Below, one piece after another: positions 8,660 to 17,373 of a stretch of 64,000 bases of DNA. The notes under the pieces were generated by a model. That model worked only from the letters and a program-made list of their open reading frames with translations, did not search any database and was not told the DNA's origin. This stretch comes from Dysgonomonas sp. HDW5A (lineage in GTDB: Bacteria; Bacteroidota; Bacteroidia; Bacteroidales; Dysgonomonadaceae). The stretch's first letter is position 1; every line of letters starts with the position of its first letter. The position numbers and the translations under genes were made by a program. The stretch is from the NCBI RefSeq assembly GCF_011299555.1, contig NZ_CP049857.1:62001-126000 (forward strand), written 5' to 3'.

Positions 8660-9160
8660 ATGGATAACAATAAAGAAATATCAAATTTATTACTGGAAAA
8701 AGCTATTGATTTTAATCTTTGCCAACCTTGGCAAGATGCTTGGAATGATGATTTTTCAGCTTTAATGAGTATGTATAAACGTGGAATGGATTTTTGTATA
8801 GAACACGATTATCCATCGTTAGATATACTCCGGCAACATTTAAAAGGAAAAACCGAACCTTATAATATATTCATAGATTCGCATAAGGAGATAGACATTT
8901 ACTCGGATACAGCAGTAGTTGTAGGTGACAGTTTAGTTATAATAAATGTCTCTGATTATGGAGTACTCAATTTATATGTAAGACATAACTCGAAAGTAAT
9001 AGTATACAGCGGTGACCATTCGATTATAAATATTGAAACTTATGAAAATTCAATATTAGAGGTGGAAAATGCTCACAATGTAAATGTATATCAATATGAT
9101 AATTCGATAGCAACAGGAGAAAGAGTTATAATTCATAAACGAAAACGAAATGCAAAATAA
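8660..9160 (+). CDS. Phage protein with beta-solenoid-like C-terminus, unknown function
   Basis: 166 aa. Residues 1-65 are helical (ISNLLLEKAIDFNLC, WQDAWNDDF). Residues about 70-160 are short beta strands with Asp/Asn turns (VIINVSDYGVLNLYV, KVIVYSGDHSIINIE) that look like a small right-handed beta-helix. Genes with this layout follow tape measure genes in Bacteroidota prophages, but I know of no assigned role. The stop overlaps the next start by 11 bp, which argues for a tail-associated structural or assembly function. Confidence 0.55.
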   Translation: MDNNKEISNLLLEKAIDFNLCQPWQDAWNDDFSALMSMYKRGMDFCIEHDYPSLDILRQHLKGKTEPYNIFIDSHKEIDIYSDTAVVVGDSLVIINVSDYGVLNLYVRHNSKVIVYSGDHSIINIETYENSILEVENAHNVNVYQYDNSIATGERVIIHKRKRNAK

Positions 9161-9794
9161 TTTTTATATACAGAAAGCTGGCGAAGAAGCAAAAGATATC
9201 TTTGCAGAATGGGGCGTTACTATAAATGCGACACAAGGTATGCTTGAGTTACCAGAACTGAAAACACCATTTACCCGAAATTGGATAGAAGAACAAGGAT
9301 TGGATATTTATATTCCCGATAGAGCCATATTCGCAGATAAAGAAGTCGAGATAGAGGTAACTTATCATGGTGTGTATGGACGTGAGCAATTTCAGAAATT
9401 CATTTCCTATCTAGTCCAACCTGCCGAAAAACAATACACGAAAGAAAACAGAGATGGTGTATTTCAGTTTTTCTCCTCATACCGAAACACGGGTGCACGT
9501 CTTGTATATAAGGGAATGTCATTCTCGAAAGAGCGTTACAGAGGACAATGTTTCAGAAAAGATACAGTACAAGCAACTCTTAAATTTATGTGCCCAAACG
9601 GGCTTTCGTTTGGAGTATCAACCTATGGAAAGCCTTCAAATTCTTTGACTTTTACTATTGCAGAAGGAGAATCAATAGATGTATTCTATTCGAATGGAGA
9701 ACGGGATTTTAATAAAACAAAAACTTTTACAAAGCCTGATATTCGTTTTTGTATAATTAATCCAAGCAGTATCAATTCTGTGGTAGTCTCATGA
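9150..9794 (+). CDS. Distal tail (Dit-like) protein
   Basis: 214 aa, beta-rich. It lies two genes after the tape measure and directly before the large tail-tip gene, where siphophages encode the distal tail hub (Dit/gpM-gpL position). Features seen: LELPELKTPFTRNWIEEQG, a DKEVEIEVTYHGVYG strand pair, and a second galectin-like beta half (TVQATLKFMC onward). It would form the ring linking the tail tube to the tip. Assignment rests on position and fold pattern; no motif is diagnostic. Confidence 0.5.
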   Translation: MQNNFYIQKAGEEAKDIFAEWGVTINATQGMLELPELKTPFTRNWIEEQGLDIYIPDRAIFADKEVEIEVTYHGVYGREQFQKFISYLVQPAEKQYTKENRDGVFQFFSSYRNTGARLVYKGMSFSKERYRGQCFRKDTVQATLKFMCPNGLSFGVSTYGKPSNSLTFTIAEGESIDVFYSNGERDFNKTKTFTKPDIRFCIINPSSINSVVVS

Positions 9795-9833
9795 TTACAA
9801 CAAGTATAACCAAACTCAAATTATATCAAAATT

Positions 9834-12743
9834 ATGATACTGAAAATATATAATCCTAAAGGGGAATTAATCTTGGATACAAGAGATTTCACCTATTCGG
9901 GTGCCTCAATGGGAGAGAAGACTATATCTACGACCCTTTATTCGGCACATAAATTAGGCATAACCCCCAATTGTTACGTAGATTTTAGAAATGAACGATA
10001 TGTGATACGCAGCGAACCATCCATAAAACGCTCGGCTTCTACCGGCTCAACAGGTGATGCTTTTCAAACTACTGTCACATTTACATCAAAACAATACGAA
10101 TTGGTCGATTGTGATTTTATGGACTATGTACTAGGGGACGACATGTATTATACAGGAATGGATTCATTTTCTTTCTCGGGTGATGTTTATGACCTTTGCC
10201 GAAGAATCCAAGCTAACCTAAATGAGTTAAAGACTAATAGATGGACTATACTGATGCCTGTCAAAAACTCAAATACCCCTCAGCCTGTTGAGGGGATTGG
10301 ATGGAGTGACAGAATATTGGAAGGCGAAACACTTCAGATCTCTGTGTCAAACGAGAATTGCTGGAATGCTCTCACACGTGCTAATAGCGATTTCGGTTTT
10401 TTCTTTTATCTGGACACTTCCTTAAAGCACATCTATGTAGGGGTTGAATATCCGGAGTTTAAAGTCGGAGAAGAACTGATTACTCTAGAGTATGGTAAAG
10501 GGAAAGGACTGTACGAAATCCAACGTGATGTTGAAGTAAACACTGTTATTACCAAGCTAAGGGTCAAGGGTAGTAACCGTAATATAGACCAAAATTACTT
10601 ACGTACCGAAAAATTTCCACGTTTTACTCAAAATCTACAGTTACCATCCTTCAGGCAAACTCTTAATCAATCGCGACCTGTAGACTATTTACTTGCGCCT
10701 CAATCTACAATAGATTACTTCGGTTTACGCCCCGGCAATAAAACCTTTGATGATATTTATCCATCTATTACCGGTATGAAAGATGGGAAAGGAAATCCTA
10801 TTGATGAAATTCTTGCTATCGATGAAATAAAAGATGGTATGAATGACAAAAATGAATTAGAGCAATCGCACTTTTATATCTATCTCTATGATCTTGGGTT
10901 TGACCTTAACAAATTTACGACATCCGAGGAGCCGACTATGAGTATGAAAACCGGATATTGCGGTGGTATCGAATTTAAAATAAAAGAAATTACAACAGTA
11001 ACCAGCGGTCAACCACATTATACAAATGGGTGTCGTTGGAAATTTCTTTTAGAGAAAGATACCAGTTCATCCAGTAATTATGTTATACCCTCTGGTAAGA
11101 TTAAGCCTCAGAAAGGGGATAAGTTTGTTCTACTAAATATTTTAATGCCCGAGAATTTCGTTTTACAGGCAGAACAACGTTTAAAAGAAGCAGCTCAAAA
11201 ATATCTGAGCGAAAATTCACAAAGCAAGGTTAGTTACACTGTAAATCTAGATGAGATATACTTTGCGAATAGAACTTTGGTTGCCGCTGTCCTTAAAGAA
11301 GCAGTCAGCCTACGGGTTATTGACAATGAACTAGGTGATATGGTTGCGAATGATGGCTCGAAATATACCGTAAAATCGATCCAAAATTTAGTAATTACTT
11401 ATAAGGAAGGGCAAGATATACCATCTTATCAGGTTACACTAGCCGATAAAATTGTGTCAGGGAGATTGGATCGCATAGAATCGCAAGTAAACAATGTGGT
11501 AGTGAATAATATACATAACAGCACTCAAAATGAAGAAATGCTTCGTAGTGCTGTCCAAAACAGCCGAAATCTCCGTGAACTAGCAACCAAAATATTTGAC
11601 TCAGAGGGTTATTTCGAATCAAATAGTATCCGCCCCAATACAATAGAGACCCAGTTTCTATCCGTAGGAGCAAAAAGTAGTGACTTCACAACTAATAGGA
11701 TAACTATGAAGGCGTATAAAGAAAATAATACCTTCAAGGTCTCGCTTTCGGCAGGATACATCAACCATCGTGCATTATGGTGGGGAGGCGGAGGAACACC
11801 GCCTACAGACATTAATAAATTTACTTGGGCTATAAACAATACCTTAATACAGGTATTGCCAGATAACAATAAAGATTATTATATATATGTAAAGGCAGAT
11901 CGCAATAGCCATCTAGCTACTTGGTTTGTAAGTACCGTGAAGATAAAAACAGACGAAGATAGAAGCTATTATCATTTATTGCTTGGAGTTATCTACCCTG
12001 AACAAGACAACAGGCGTGATATATCTACTGTCAACGGAATGGCATATCTTTCGGGAGGATCAATATATGGAGACATTATAAAGTCTGTAAATTATGCTGA
12101 GAATGGAACAAATGAAGGGAGTATGTATGACCTCAACAATGGAAATATTCGTATCGGGAACGAAAAAAAAGGATTACTCTTTGATAGCTTGTCAAAGCGT
12201 TTTAACCTAAATGGTATCGATATCGGCTTGAAAAATGAAACAGGAGAGCTTGTTAGTCATTTAAACGGCGACACAGGTGCTGCCATGTTTGGCAAAGGTT
12301 TACAAATTTTTAATGCAGATGGATCTTTCAGCCTAGCTGGTGGTAATATTTTGTGGGATCTGATTAATGGGCTAAATGTAACGGGAAAATTTGAAAGTCA
12401 AAAAAACGGAGATAGGATATTAATAAATCCCGAGAGTAAGGCTATTACTTTTGAGAATTCAAGAAAACAGATAGCTGGTCATTGGGGTTTTTTTGATACA
12501 GGAAGTGCCATTCAAGTATTTCATAGACCTTCGAGTGTACAAATTGATGAAACCCAAATCAATGGAAATAATATCACTTTTAATATTAAAAATACCAATA
12601 GTAATTTTTTTCTTTCCGCAAGAGTTGGAATACAAGGAGCTAAATTTGATATAAAAAATTTCCCAACTAAAGATCGCTTAGCAAGTTTAGAAATAGGCGA
12701 ATTCTATCGTGATGGGGATGTTATTAAAATGAAGATTAGCTAA
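9834..12743 (+). CDS. Tail tip / hub protein (Tal-like, prophage tail endopeptidase-type)
   Basis: 969 aa. The N-terminal part (about 1-350) resembles the hub domain of siphophage tail-associated proteins: ILKIYNPKGELILDTRDFTY, the CDFMDYVLG segment, and a two-residue-turn beta scaffold typical of gp27-like hubs. The middle (about 450-600) is mixed with a helical linker (ESQVNNVVVNNIHNSTQNEE) near residue 550. The C-terminal 250 residues are beta-rich (LNGDTGAAMFGKGLQIF, GKFESQKNGDRILI), matching the collar-like region that ends many prophage tail proteins. No clear peptidase catalytic triad was identified, so lytic activity is unproven. It is the last gene of the tail operon, followed by a strong terminator 34 bp downstream. 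Confidence 0.7.
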   Translation: MILKIYNPKGELILDTRDFTYSGASMGEKTISTTLYSAHKLGITPNCYVDFRNERYVIRSEPSIKRSASTGSTGDAFQTTVTFTSKQYELVDCDFMDYVLGDDMYYTGMDSFSFSGDVYDLCRRIQANLNELKTNRWTILMPVKNSNTPQPVEGIGWSDRILEGETLQISVSNENCWNALTRANSDFGFFFYLDTSLKHIYVGVEYPEFKVGEELITLEYGKGKGLYEIQRDVEVNTVITKLRVKGSNRNIDQNYLRTEKFPRFTQNLQLPSFRQTLNQSRPVDYLLAPQSTIDYFGLRPGNKTFDDIYPSITGMKDGKGNPIDEILAIDEIKDGMNDKNELEQSHFYIYLYDLGFDLNKFTTSEEPTMSMKTGYCGGIEFKIKEITTVTSGQPHYTNGCRWKFLLEKDTSSSSNYVIPSGKIKPQKGDKFVLLNILMPENFVLQAEQRLKEAAQKYLSENSQSKVSYTVNLDEIYFANRTLVAAVLKEAVSLRVIDNELGDMVANDGSKYTVKSIQNLVITYKEGQDIPSYQVTLADKIVSGRLDRIESQVNNVVVNNIHNSTQNEEMLRSAVQNSRNLRELATKIFDSEGYFESNSIRPNTIETQFLSVGAKSSDFTTNRITMKAYKENNTFKVSLSAGYINHRALWWGGGGTPPTDINKFTWAINNTLIQVLPDNNKDYYIYVKADRNSHLATWFVSTVKIKTDEDRSYYHLLLGVIYPEQDNRRDISTVNGMAYLSGGSIYGDIIKSVNYAENGTNEGSMYDLNNGNIRIGNEKKGLLFDSLSKRFNLNGIDIGLKNETGELVSHLNGDTGAAMFGKGLQIFNADGSFSLAGGNILWDLINGLNVTGKFESQKNGDRILINPESKAITFENSRKQIAGHWGFFDTGSAIQVFHRPSSVQIDETQINGNNITFNIKNTNSNFFLSARVGIQGAKFDIKNFPTKDRLASLEIGEFYRDGDVIKMKIS

Positions 12744-12776
12744 TATAAAAATTTACTTACACTTATTAAATTAAAA

Positions 12777-12812
12777 AGCCGCTCCTTAGTCTTTTACAGA
12801 TAAGAAGCGGCT
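12777..12812 (+). terminator. Rho-independent terminator of tail operon
   Basis: AGCCGCT (12777-12783) pairs with AGCGGCT (12806-12812); CTTA (12785-12788) and TAAG (12801-12804) extend the stem past one mismatch. The 3' side continues ATAATGTTTT. It lies between the rightward tail operon and leftward small genes and may act in both directions, as AAAAA precedes it. Confidence 0.8.
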
Positions 12813-12940
12813 ATAATGTTTTACAATATAAAAAGAATCTTTGTATTACAAATATATTAACACCCTCAAAAAAGTGAATATAGACACTGATTTAACAAGA
12901 GATAATTTAGGAGATATTTATATTACGAAACAATATTCTT

Positions 12941-13327
12941 TTAACTATAATTATTCTTGACAGGTACTACTTTATACCAAGAAAAAGAAGATAGATTTGC
13001 ACTACATTCATGCAACCTACCCTCTTCCCGTATATACAGAATTGAATTTTCGCTAAGAATTTTGCAGTAATTACTCAAATAATCTGAATCGGGAACTTTA
13101 GCAGATGAACAATAAGCAGTATCCCCTACCTGAAGACTGTTACGGGTACATGGAATTAATTCGCATACAATTCTGAGCATGGGCGAAGAAAATGGAAGTA
13201 TAGTATAATCACCCATACCCATCTGAATAAAATTTCTACCATTATTAAACCCTATTGTAATACCATCTCCAAAATCACAGGAGTATAATAAAATATTAGC
13301 TCCTGATAATATTCTCACATTATCCAT
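12941..13327 (-). CDS. Hypothetical phage-region protein
   Basis: 128 aa, beta-rich, no recognised family. It has five cysteines (for example LLYSCDFGDG, RIVCELIPCTR, LHECSAN). It is convergent with the tail operon across the terminator at 12777-12812. No signal peptide or membrane segment. The neighbouring leftward genes are also small and phage-associated, so it may be a moron-type or accessory gene. Confidence 0.45.
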   Translation of the reverse strand: MDNVRILSGANILLYSCDFGDGITIGFNNGRNFIQMGMGDYTILPFSSPMLRIVCELIPCTRNSLQVGDTAYCSSAKVPDSDYLSNYCKILSENSILYIREEGRLHECSANLSSFSWYKVVPVKNNYS

Positions 13328-13458
13328 ATAATTATTTTTTTAGCATTTATTTTGAATAAAAAAGGGTATATAATATTAGATATACCGCTTAAAGCTTTTT
13401 CGCACCGTTATATTGATTGTTAGCCTATTATATTACTGACAAATTAATTTCACATGTG

Positions 13459-13857
<399 letters not shown>

Positions 13858-14421
13858 GTTTTGTAATTAAATTGTGGATGAATAATTAGAGTAGTTTCAG
13901 AGATACATCAACTATATTATTGAAGCAGAGTGCATCTCCTCGAAATTATGTACTAGATTTATTTTGTATTGCATCAGTGTGTTTATATAAAAATACTGAT
14001 AAGAACAGTTTATGCGATCGCTTTATATGTTTTTATTATTGATAATTAAATCAAATCTATTTTAACAATTACTACTTATATTCTAAGCAACACAAGGGTA
14101 AAGCCTCTTCTACATTTTTGTTTTCCAACCAATGCGAGGACAGTCAGTTTTATACTGACAGAAGAAGCTTTTATGTTTGTTTTATTTAGAGATAAAAATT
14201 ATGTATTATTTCCTTATGCTCTATTAAAGAACTTATCAAAAAGCCTTCCTAGTAAAGATAAAATTATTCTATACAATCACTTTTTACTCGGCTTTATAAA
14301 AATCTATACTTATATTAAAGTAAATGAATGCCTCCCTCTATCAATATTCTATTAGACACATATTGGCTATCTTATTTTTTAACTTATTATTATAAAATAT
14401 ATAAACCTCGAAAACAGGGTG
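13858..14421. other. Intergenic region with a structured element
   Basis: About 560 bp. A 60-codon open frame (14173-14355) is present but has low complexity and no support. A nested inverted repeat spans 14100-14171 (see separate entry). The rest is AT-rich without recognisable features. Confidence 0.4.
14100..14171 (+). ncRNA. Possible structured RNA or terminator
   Basis: Outer arms AAAGCCTCTTCT (14100-14111) and AGAAGAAGCTTT (14160-14171) match at 11 of 12 pairs. An inner hairpin GTCAGT/ACTGAC (14143-14148 with 14154-14159) sits just inside the 3' arm. A T-rich tail follows. It could be a terminator, a small RNA or a folded leader. Confidence 0.25.
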
Positions 14422-14643
14422 TTATCTTTTTATAATTACCAACCCATTTTCTTCTAATATCAGACAATCTGTCGAACTATGATAATGAATCATCTCACAC
14501 AGTTCATGTAAATCCTTCTTGTCCAATTCCTTTTTAATTGTGCAGCTTTTTATTACACTGAAGAATAAGGCAATTATAACAATCAGTACTATACTTAATA
14601 AAATATCTAATAAATTATTTTCCGTCGTTTTTAATTTACTCAT
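14422..14643 (-). CDS. Small single-span membrane protein
   Basis: 73 aa if started at ATG 14643 (MSKLKTTENN); a start 19 codons upstream is possible. One transmembrane helix at about residues 10-32 (LLDILLSIVLIVIIALFF), then a charged tail (KKELDKKDLHELCE) and a C-terminal VIIKR. Size and layout would suit a holin-like or superinfection-exclusion protein, but no lysis enzyme is adjacent, so the role is unknown. It is the gene nearest to the divergent repressor. Confidence 0.45.
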   Translation of the reverse strand: MSKLKTTENNLLDILLSIVLIVIIALFFSVIKSCTIKKELDKKDLHELCEMIHYHSSTDCLILEENGLVIIKR

Positions 14644-15124
14644 AATATAAGTATTATTTGATTTCTGTGGAGGATATACAAGAGTAATTTTCCTCAGCAA
14701 TCAGTCTATGCCCTCTAACTAGTCTAATTTATTTTTGTGTTTTGTTATACTACTTGCTTCAATTAAAGGCATATATTATCATCTCAAGCCTCTTTATCAT
14801 AAAGTTTGTGAATTATCTTTTTCTTTAATTTAGTCAGCACCAACGCCTCTAAAAAACTGTCTTTTTCCACTATTTATTTTTTTATTTACGAATATTTTGC
14901 ACTTTACAAAATAAGCTGTATCTTTAATTATAGAAAGCATCGAAGTAGATTATCAAATTATTAACTAACAGTTAATGTATTAATCACTTTTACTTTCAGC
15001 CAGATTACAAATGCAAATATAGTCTCTAATTTAACTATACAAAAAATTCCAGTGTTAATAATCACTGAGAGTTTGTTAATAAATGTTGCGTGTTTAATAA
15101 TTAAACGAATGTATATACACTATT
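14644..15124. promoter_or_regulatory. Repressor control region with operator-like repeats
   Basis: About 480 bp between the leftward membrane protein gene and the rightward repressor. Sites share a TTAATAA core: GTTTAAT-A-ATTAAAC, a perfect 15-bp palindrome at 15092-15106; CAGTG-8-CACTG at 15050-15067; GTTAATAAATG near 15074; and GTTAATGTATTAATCAC near 14971. A leftward -7 box (TATATTTG on the minus strand) is at 15014-15021, so repressor bound here could block leftward transcription. Confidence 0.45.
15014..15021 (-). promoter_or_regulatory. Leftward -7 box (TATATTTG) near repressor operators
   Basis: CAAATATA on the plus strand reads TATATTTG on the minus strand, a match to TAnnTTTG. It is flanked by the TTAATAA operator-like sites and may be the repressed leftward promoter. 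Confidence 0.35.
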
Positions 15125-15781
15125 ATGAGTAAGAGTGCAATTGAAAGATTAATAGAATTTCATGATCATCTAAAGTTAGCTGGATATGGTGGACGCAATA
15201 AATTTGAAAAAGCCATTGGTAAATCTGAAGGGTATCTATCGGGAGCATTGAAAAAAAACTCAGCAATCGGTTCCGACGTTTTATTGGAAATACGAACTAT
15301 GTTTCCAGAGTTAAATATGGATTGGCTTATATCGGGTGATGGAGAAATGTTAAAAACCAAATTAAGCATCAACAAATCGAAGTCTACGGAGACCAGACCC
15401 CGAATACCTTTAAATGCGACAGCAGGAACTGTATCAATAGCATTAAGTGGAGTTAAAGCTGAGGATTCGGAAGATATGCCTGTTGTGGTTGCTTTCTCTA
15501 ATTATAATTATACGCTTATTGTAAAGGGAGATAGTATGGAACCCGAATTTCATTCGGGTGATGAAATCGCTTGTTTACAAGTAACTCAATCCCAATATAT
15601 CCAATGGGGTAGATACCATGCTTTAGACACATCACAAGGGATTCTGATAAAGCGGATTTATGATGATGGAGACTGTATATTATGTAAATCGGAAGCTCAT
15701 GATTTATATAAAGATTTTAAAATACCCAAAAAAGATATTTACAACATAGCTCTAGTTGTCGGTCTGCTACGCAGATATTAA
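15125..15781 (+). CDS. CI/LexA-like phage repressor (HTH plus S24 peptidase)
   Basis: 218 aa. Residues about 5-75 form an HTH DNA-binding domain of the Bacteroidota phage CI type (NKFEKAIGKSEGYLSGALKK, ending MDWLISGDGEML). The C-terminal half is an S24 LexA-like autopeptidase: cleavage site Ala100-Gly101 (NATAGTV), nucleophile Ser137 in KGDSMEPEF and Lys176 in GILIKRIY. This is the layout of repressors inactivated by RecA-stimulated self-cleavage after DNA damage, so expression of the element should be SOS-linked. It is divergent from the leftward small genes across an operator-rich region and convergent with the host kinase gene. Confidence 0.9.
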   Translation: MSKSAIERLIEFHDHLKLAGYGGRNKFEKAIGKSEGYLSGALKKNSAIGSDVLLEIRTMFPELNMDWLISGDGEMLKTKLSINKSKSTETRPRIPLNATAGTVSIALSGVKAEDSEDMPVVVAFSNYNYTLIVKGDSMEPEFHSGDEIACLQVTQSQYIQWGRYHALDTSQGILIKRIYDDGDCILCKSEAHDLYKDFKIPKKDIYNIALVVGLLRRY

Positions 15782-15865
15782 GGAGCTCTGAAGAGATGAG
15801 ACAGAAATAGCTTTTAAAGATCTGCTTCAGATTTATCTATTATTATAAGATAAGTCTATATTCAT

Positions 15866-15933
15866 CTACATAAGACAAAGAAGTATATATTAAGTCTGAT
15901 AGTTATTAATGTATACTTCTTTGTCTTATGTAG
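15866..15933. terminator. Long perfect inverted repeat, probable bidirectional terminator
   Basis: A 22-bp perfect inverted repeat (15866-15887 with 15912-15933, 24-base spacer) lies between the convergent repressor and kinase genes; the right arm covers the kinase stop codon. It is AT-rich with no long T tract, so termination is inferred from location. It also marks the phage/host boundary. Confidence 0.55.
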
Positions 15934-17308
15934 AAGGGTGAGTATTTTTAAATTCCACTGTAAAAGTCGAACTTTCTCCAACAACCGACTTAAGACTGAT
16001 ATTCCCCTTATGTAAAGTTATTACTCTTTTCACCAAGGCTAACCCTATCCCATTTCCCTGAACAAAAGTCTTGTTACTCCCTCTGAAAAATGGAGTAAAA
16101 AGATGTTCTACTTCATTTTCGGGAATACCAATTCCTGTATCGGAAAATTGGACAACTATTTTATTATTATAGTATGAAATGTAAACAGTTGATGTTTTAT
16201 TGGCTGAGAATTTACAATTATTTTCCATCAGATTGGCAAATGCCATCCTGAGCAGATATTCATTACCTTTAATCGTGATTTCCGAATCATCGCCTATTTC
16301 CTGATTAAAGAGTAACTCGATATTATAATCGGGGTTACCTTTCAGTACAAGTTCACGGGCATCCAAAAGCATTTCATCTACCCGAATGATATTCATTGAT
16401 ATTTTACTTTCGTCATAACTTGCTTTTGCAAGATCAAGTAAGCCATTGAGTAATCGAATCAATCGATTGGTATCTTGACGAGAGTTAATAAGTGTATCTT
16501 TATATTCCTCTGACGAACGGTCTTTTAGCAAGGCAAAATCAATTTCACCGATCAGAGCTGCTAATGGAGTCCTTAGCTCATGGGAAACATTACTGACAAA
16601 CATTTTCTGAGATTCGAATGATGATTCGATAATATCCAGTGCTTTATTAAAAGAAGCAGCCAATTCTCCAAACTCATCATTTTCATTATATCTTAAAAGA
16701 CGTAAATTTAAATTATTGGCAGTAATATCCTTCATTTTATCCGATATCTCAGTTACCGGTTTCAGAGCTCTTTTCGCCAAAATATAACCAATAATAAACG
16801 ATAGTAAAATAGATATAACGCATAAAATGAAAAGAGTTCTGATCAAACTATTTAACTTCGTAAAACCATACCCATCATAGGCTGCTGCTGTTACTATATA
16901 GTCTGTATCATGGTGCGTAAATAGAAAACCAATAGCCTGATATTTATCTTCATAAAAGCTTAAACCTTTGGGTGTATTTAATATCTTCTCTAATAGTTGA
17001 GGGGTTTCTTTTACAATATCGATATCTTTTGCATCGTGATAAAGCAACCCGAAGTTTTCATCATATATAGCGACCTCCACTTCATTAATATACTCAATGT
17101 TATTTTTATAGATTGAGTGCATTACCTCAGGAGTTGCTTTAGCCTCAAAATAAAGATTAGCTTTAGAGATTCCTTCTTTTTTAAGATCTTCATAAAATTC
17201 CTTTTCTCTATCCTTTGATGAAACAAAAAAGACTATAATAGCAAAAGTCAGCATTAGAATAGCTGTTACAGCTGTATATCGGAGTGCTATTTTTGAGCGT
17301 ATTTTCAT
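15926..17308 (-). CDS. Sensor histidine kinase (CusS/CzcS-like), no adjacent regulator
   Basis: 460 aa. Transmembrane helix about 10-30, periplasmic sensor domain about 31-154, second helix about 155-178, HAMP domain about 179-232, HisKA with His243 in SNVSHELRTPL, and an HATPase domain with N box (NLMENNCKFS), DTGIGIP, FRGSNK and GNGIGLALVKR. Families with this layout next to RND metal pumps sense metal and phosphorylate an OmpR-type regulator. It follows the efflux genes by 65 bp in the same direction and is probably co-transcribed. No response regulator gene lies on either side, which is unusual, and the phage-like element begins right after it. Confidence 0.85.
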   Translation of the reverse strand: MKIRSKIALRYTAVTAILMLTFAIIVFFVSSKDREKEFYEDLKKEGISKANLYFEAKATPEVMHSIYKNNIEYINEVEVAIYDENFGLLYHDAKDIDIVKETPQLLEKILNTPKGLSFYEDKYQAIGFLFTHHDTDYIVTAAAYDGYGFTKLNSLIRTLFILCVISILLSFIIGYILAKRALKPVTEISDKMKDITANNLNLRLLRYNENDEFGELAASFNKALDIIESSFESQKMFVSNVSHELRTPLAALIGEIDFALLKDRSSEEYKDTLINSRQDTNRLIRLLNGLLDLAKASYDESKISMNIIRVDEMLLDARELVLKGNPDYNIELLFNQEIGDDSEITIKGNEYLLRMAFANLMENNCKFSANKTSTVYISYYNNKIVVQFSDTGIGIPENEVEHLFTPFFRGSNKTFVQGNGIGLALVKRVITLHKGNISLKSVVGESSTFTVEFKNTHPST

Positions 17309-17373
17309 TCTACTCGTTTTATGTAAAACTTAATTTTATCATACATAATATGATATAAAACAAAGATAAGTTT

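Noticed and set aside
9834-12743. Peptidase activity of the tail-tip protein
   Set aside because: The family name suggests an endopeptidase, but I could not identify a catalytic set in the sequence.
14173-14355. 60-codon open frame on the plus strand
   Set aside because: Low complexity, overlaps no family pattern, and begins right at the end of an inverted repeat; more likely chance in AT-rich DNA.
15866-15933. Inverted repeat as an attachment site
   Set aside because: Integration duplicates a core in direct orientation; these arms are inverted, and they sit between convergent genes, so a terminator is the simpler reading.
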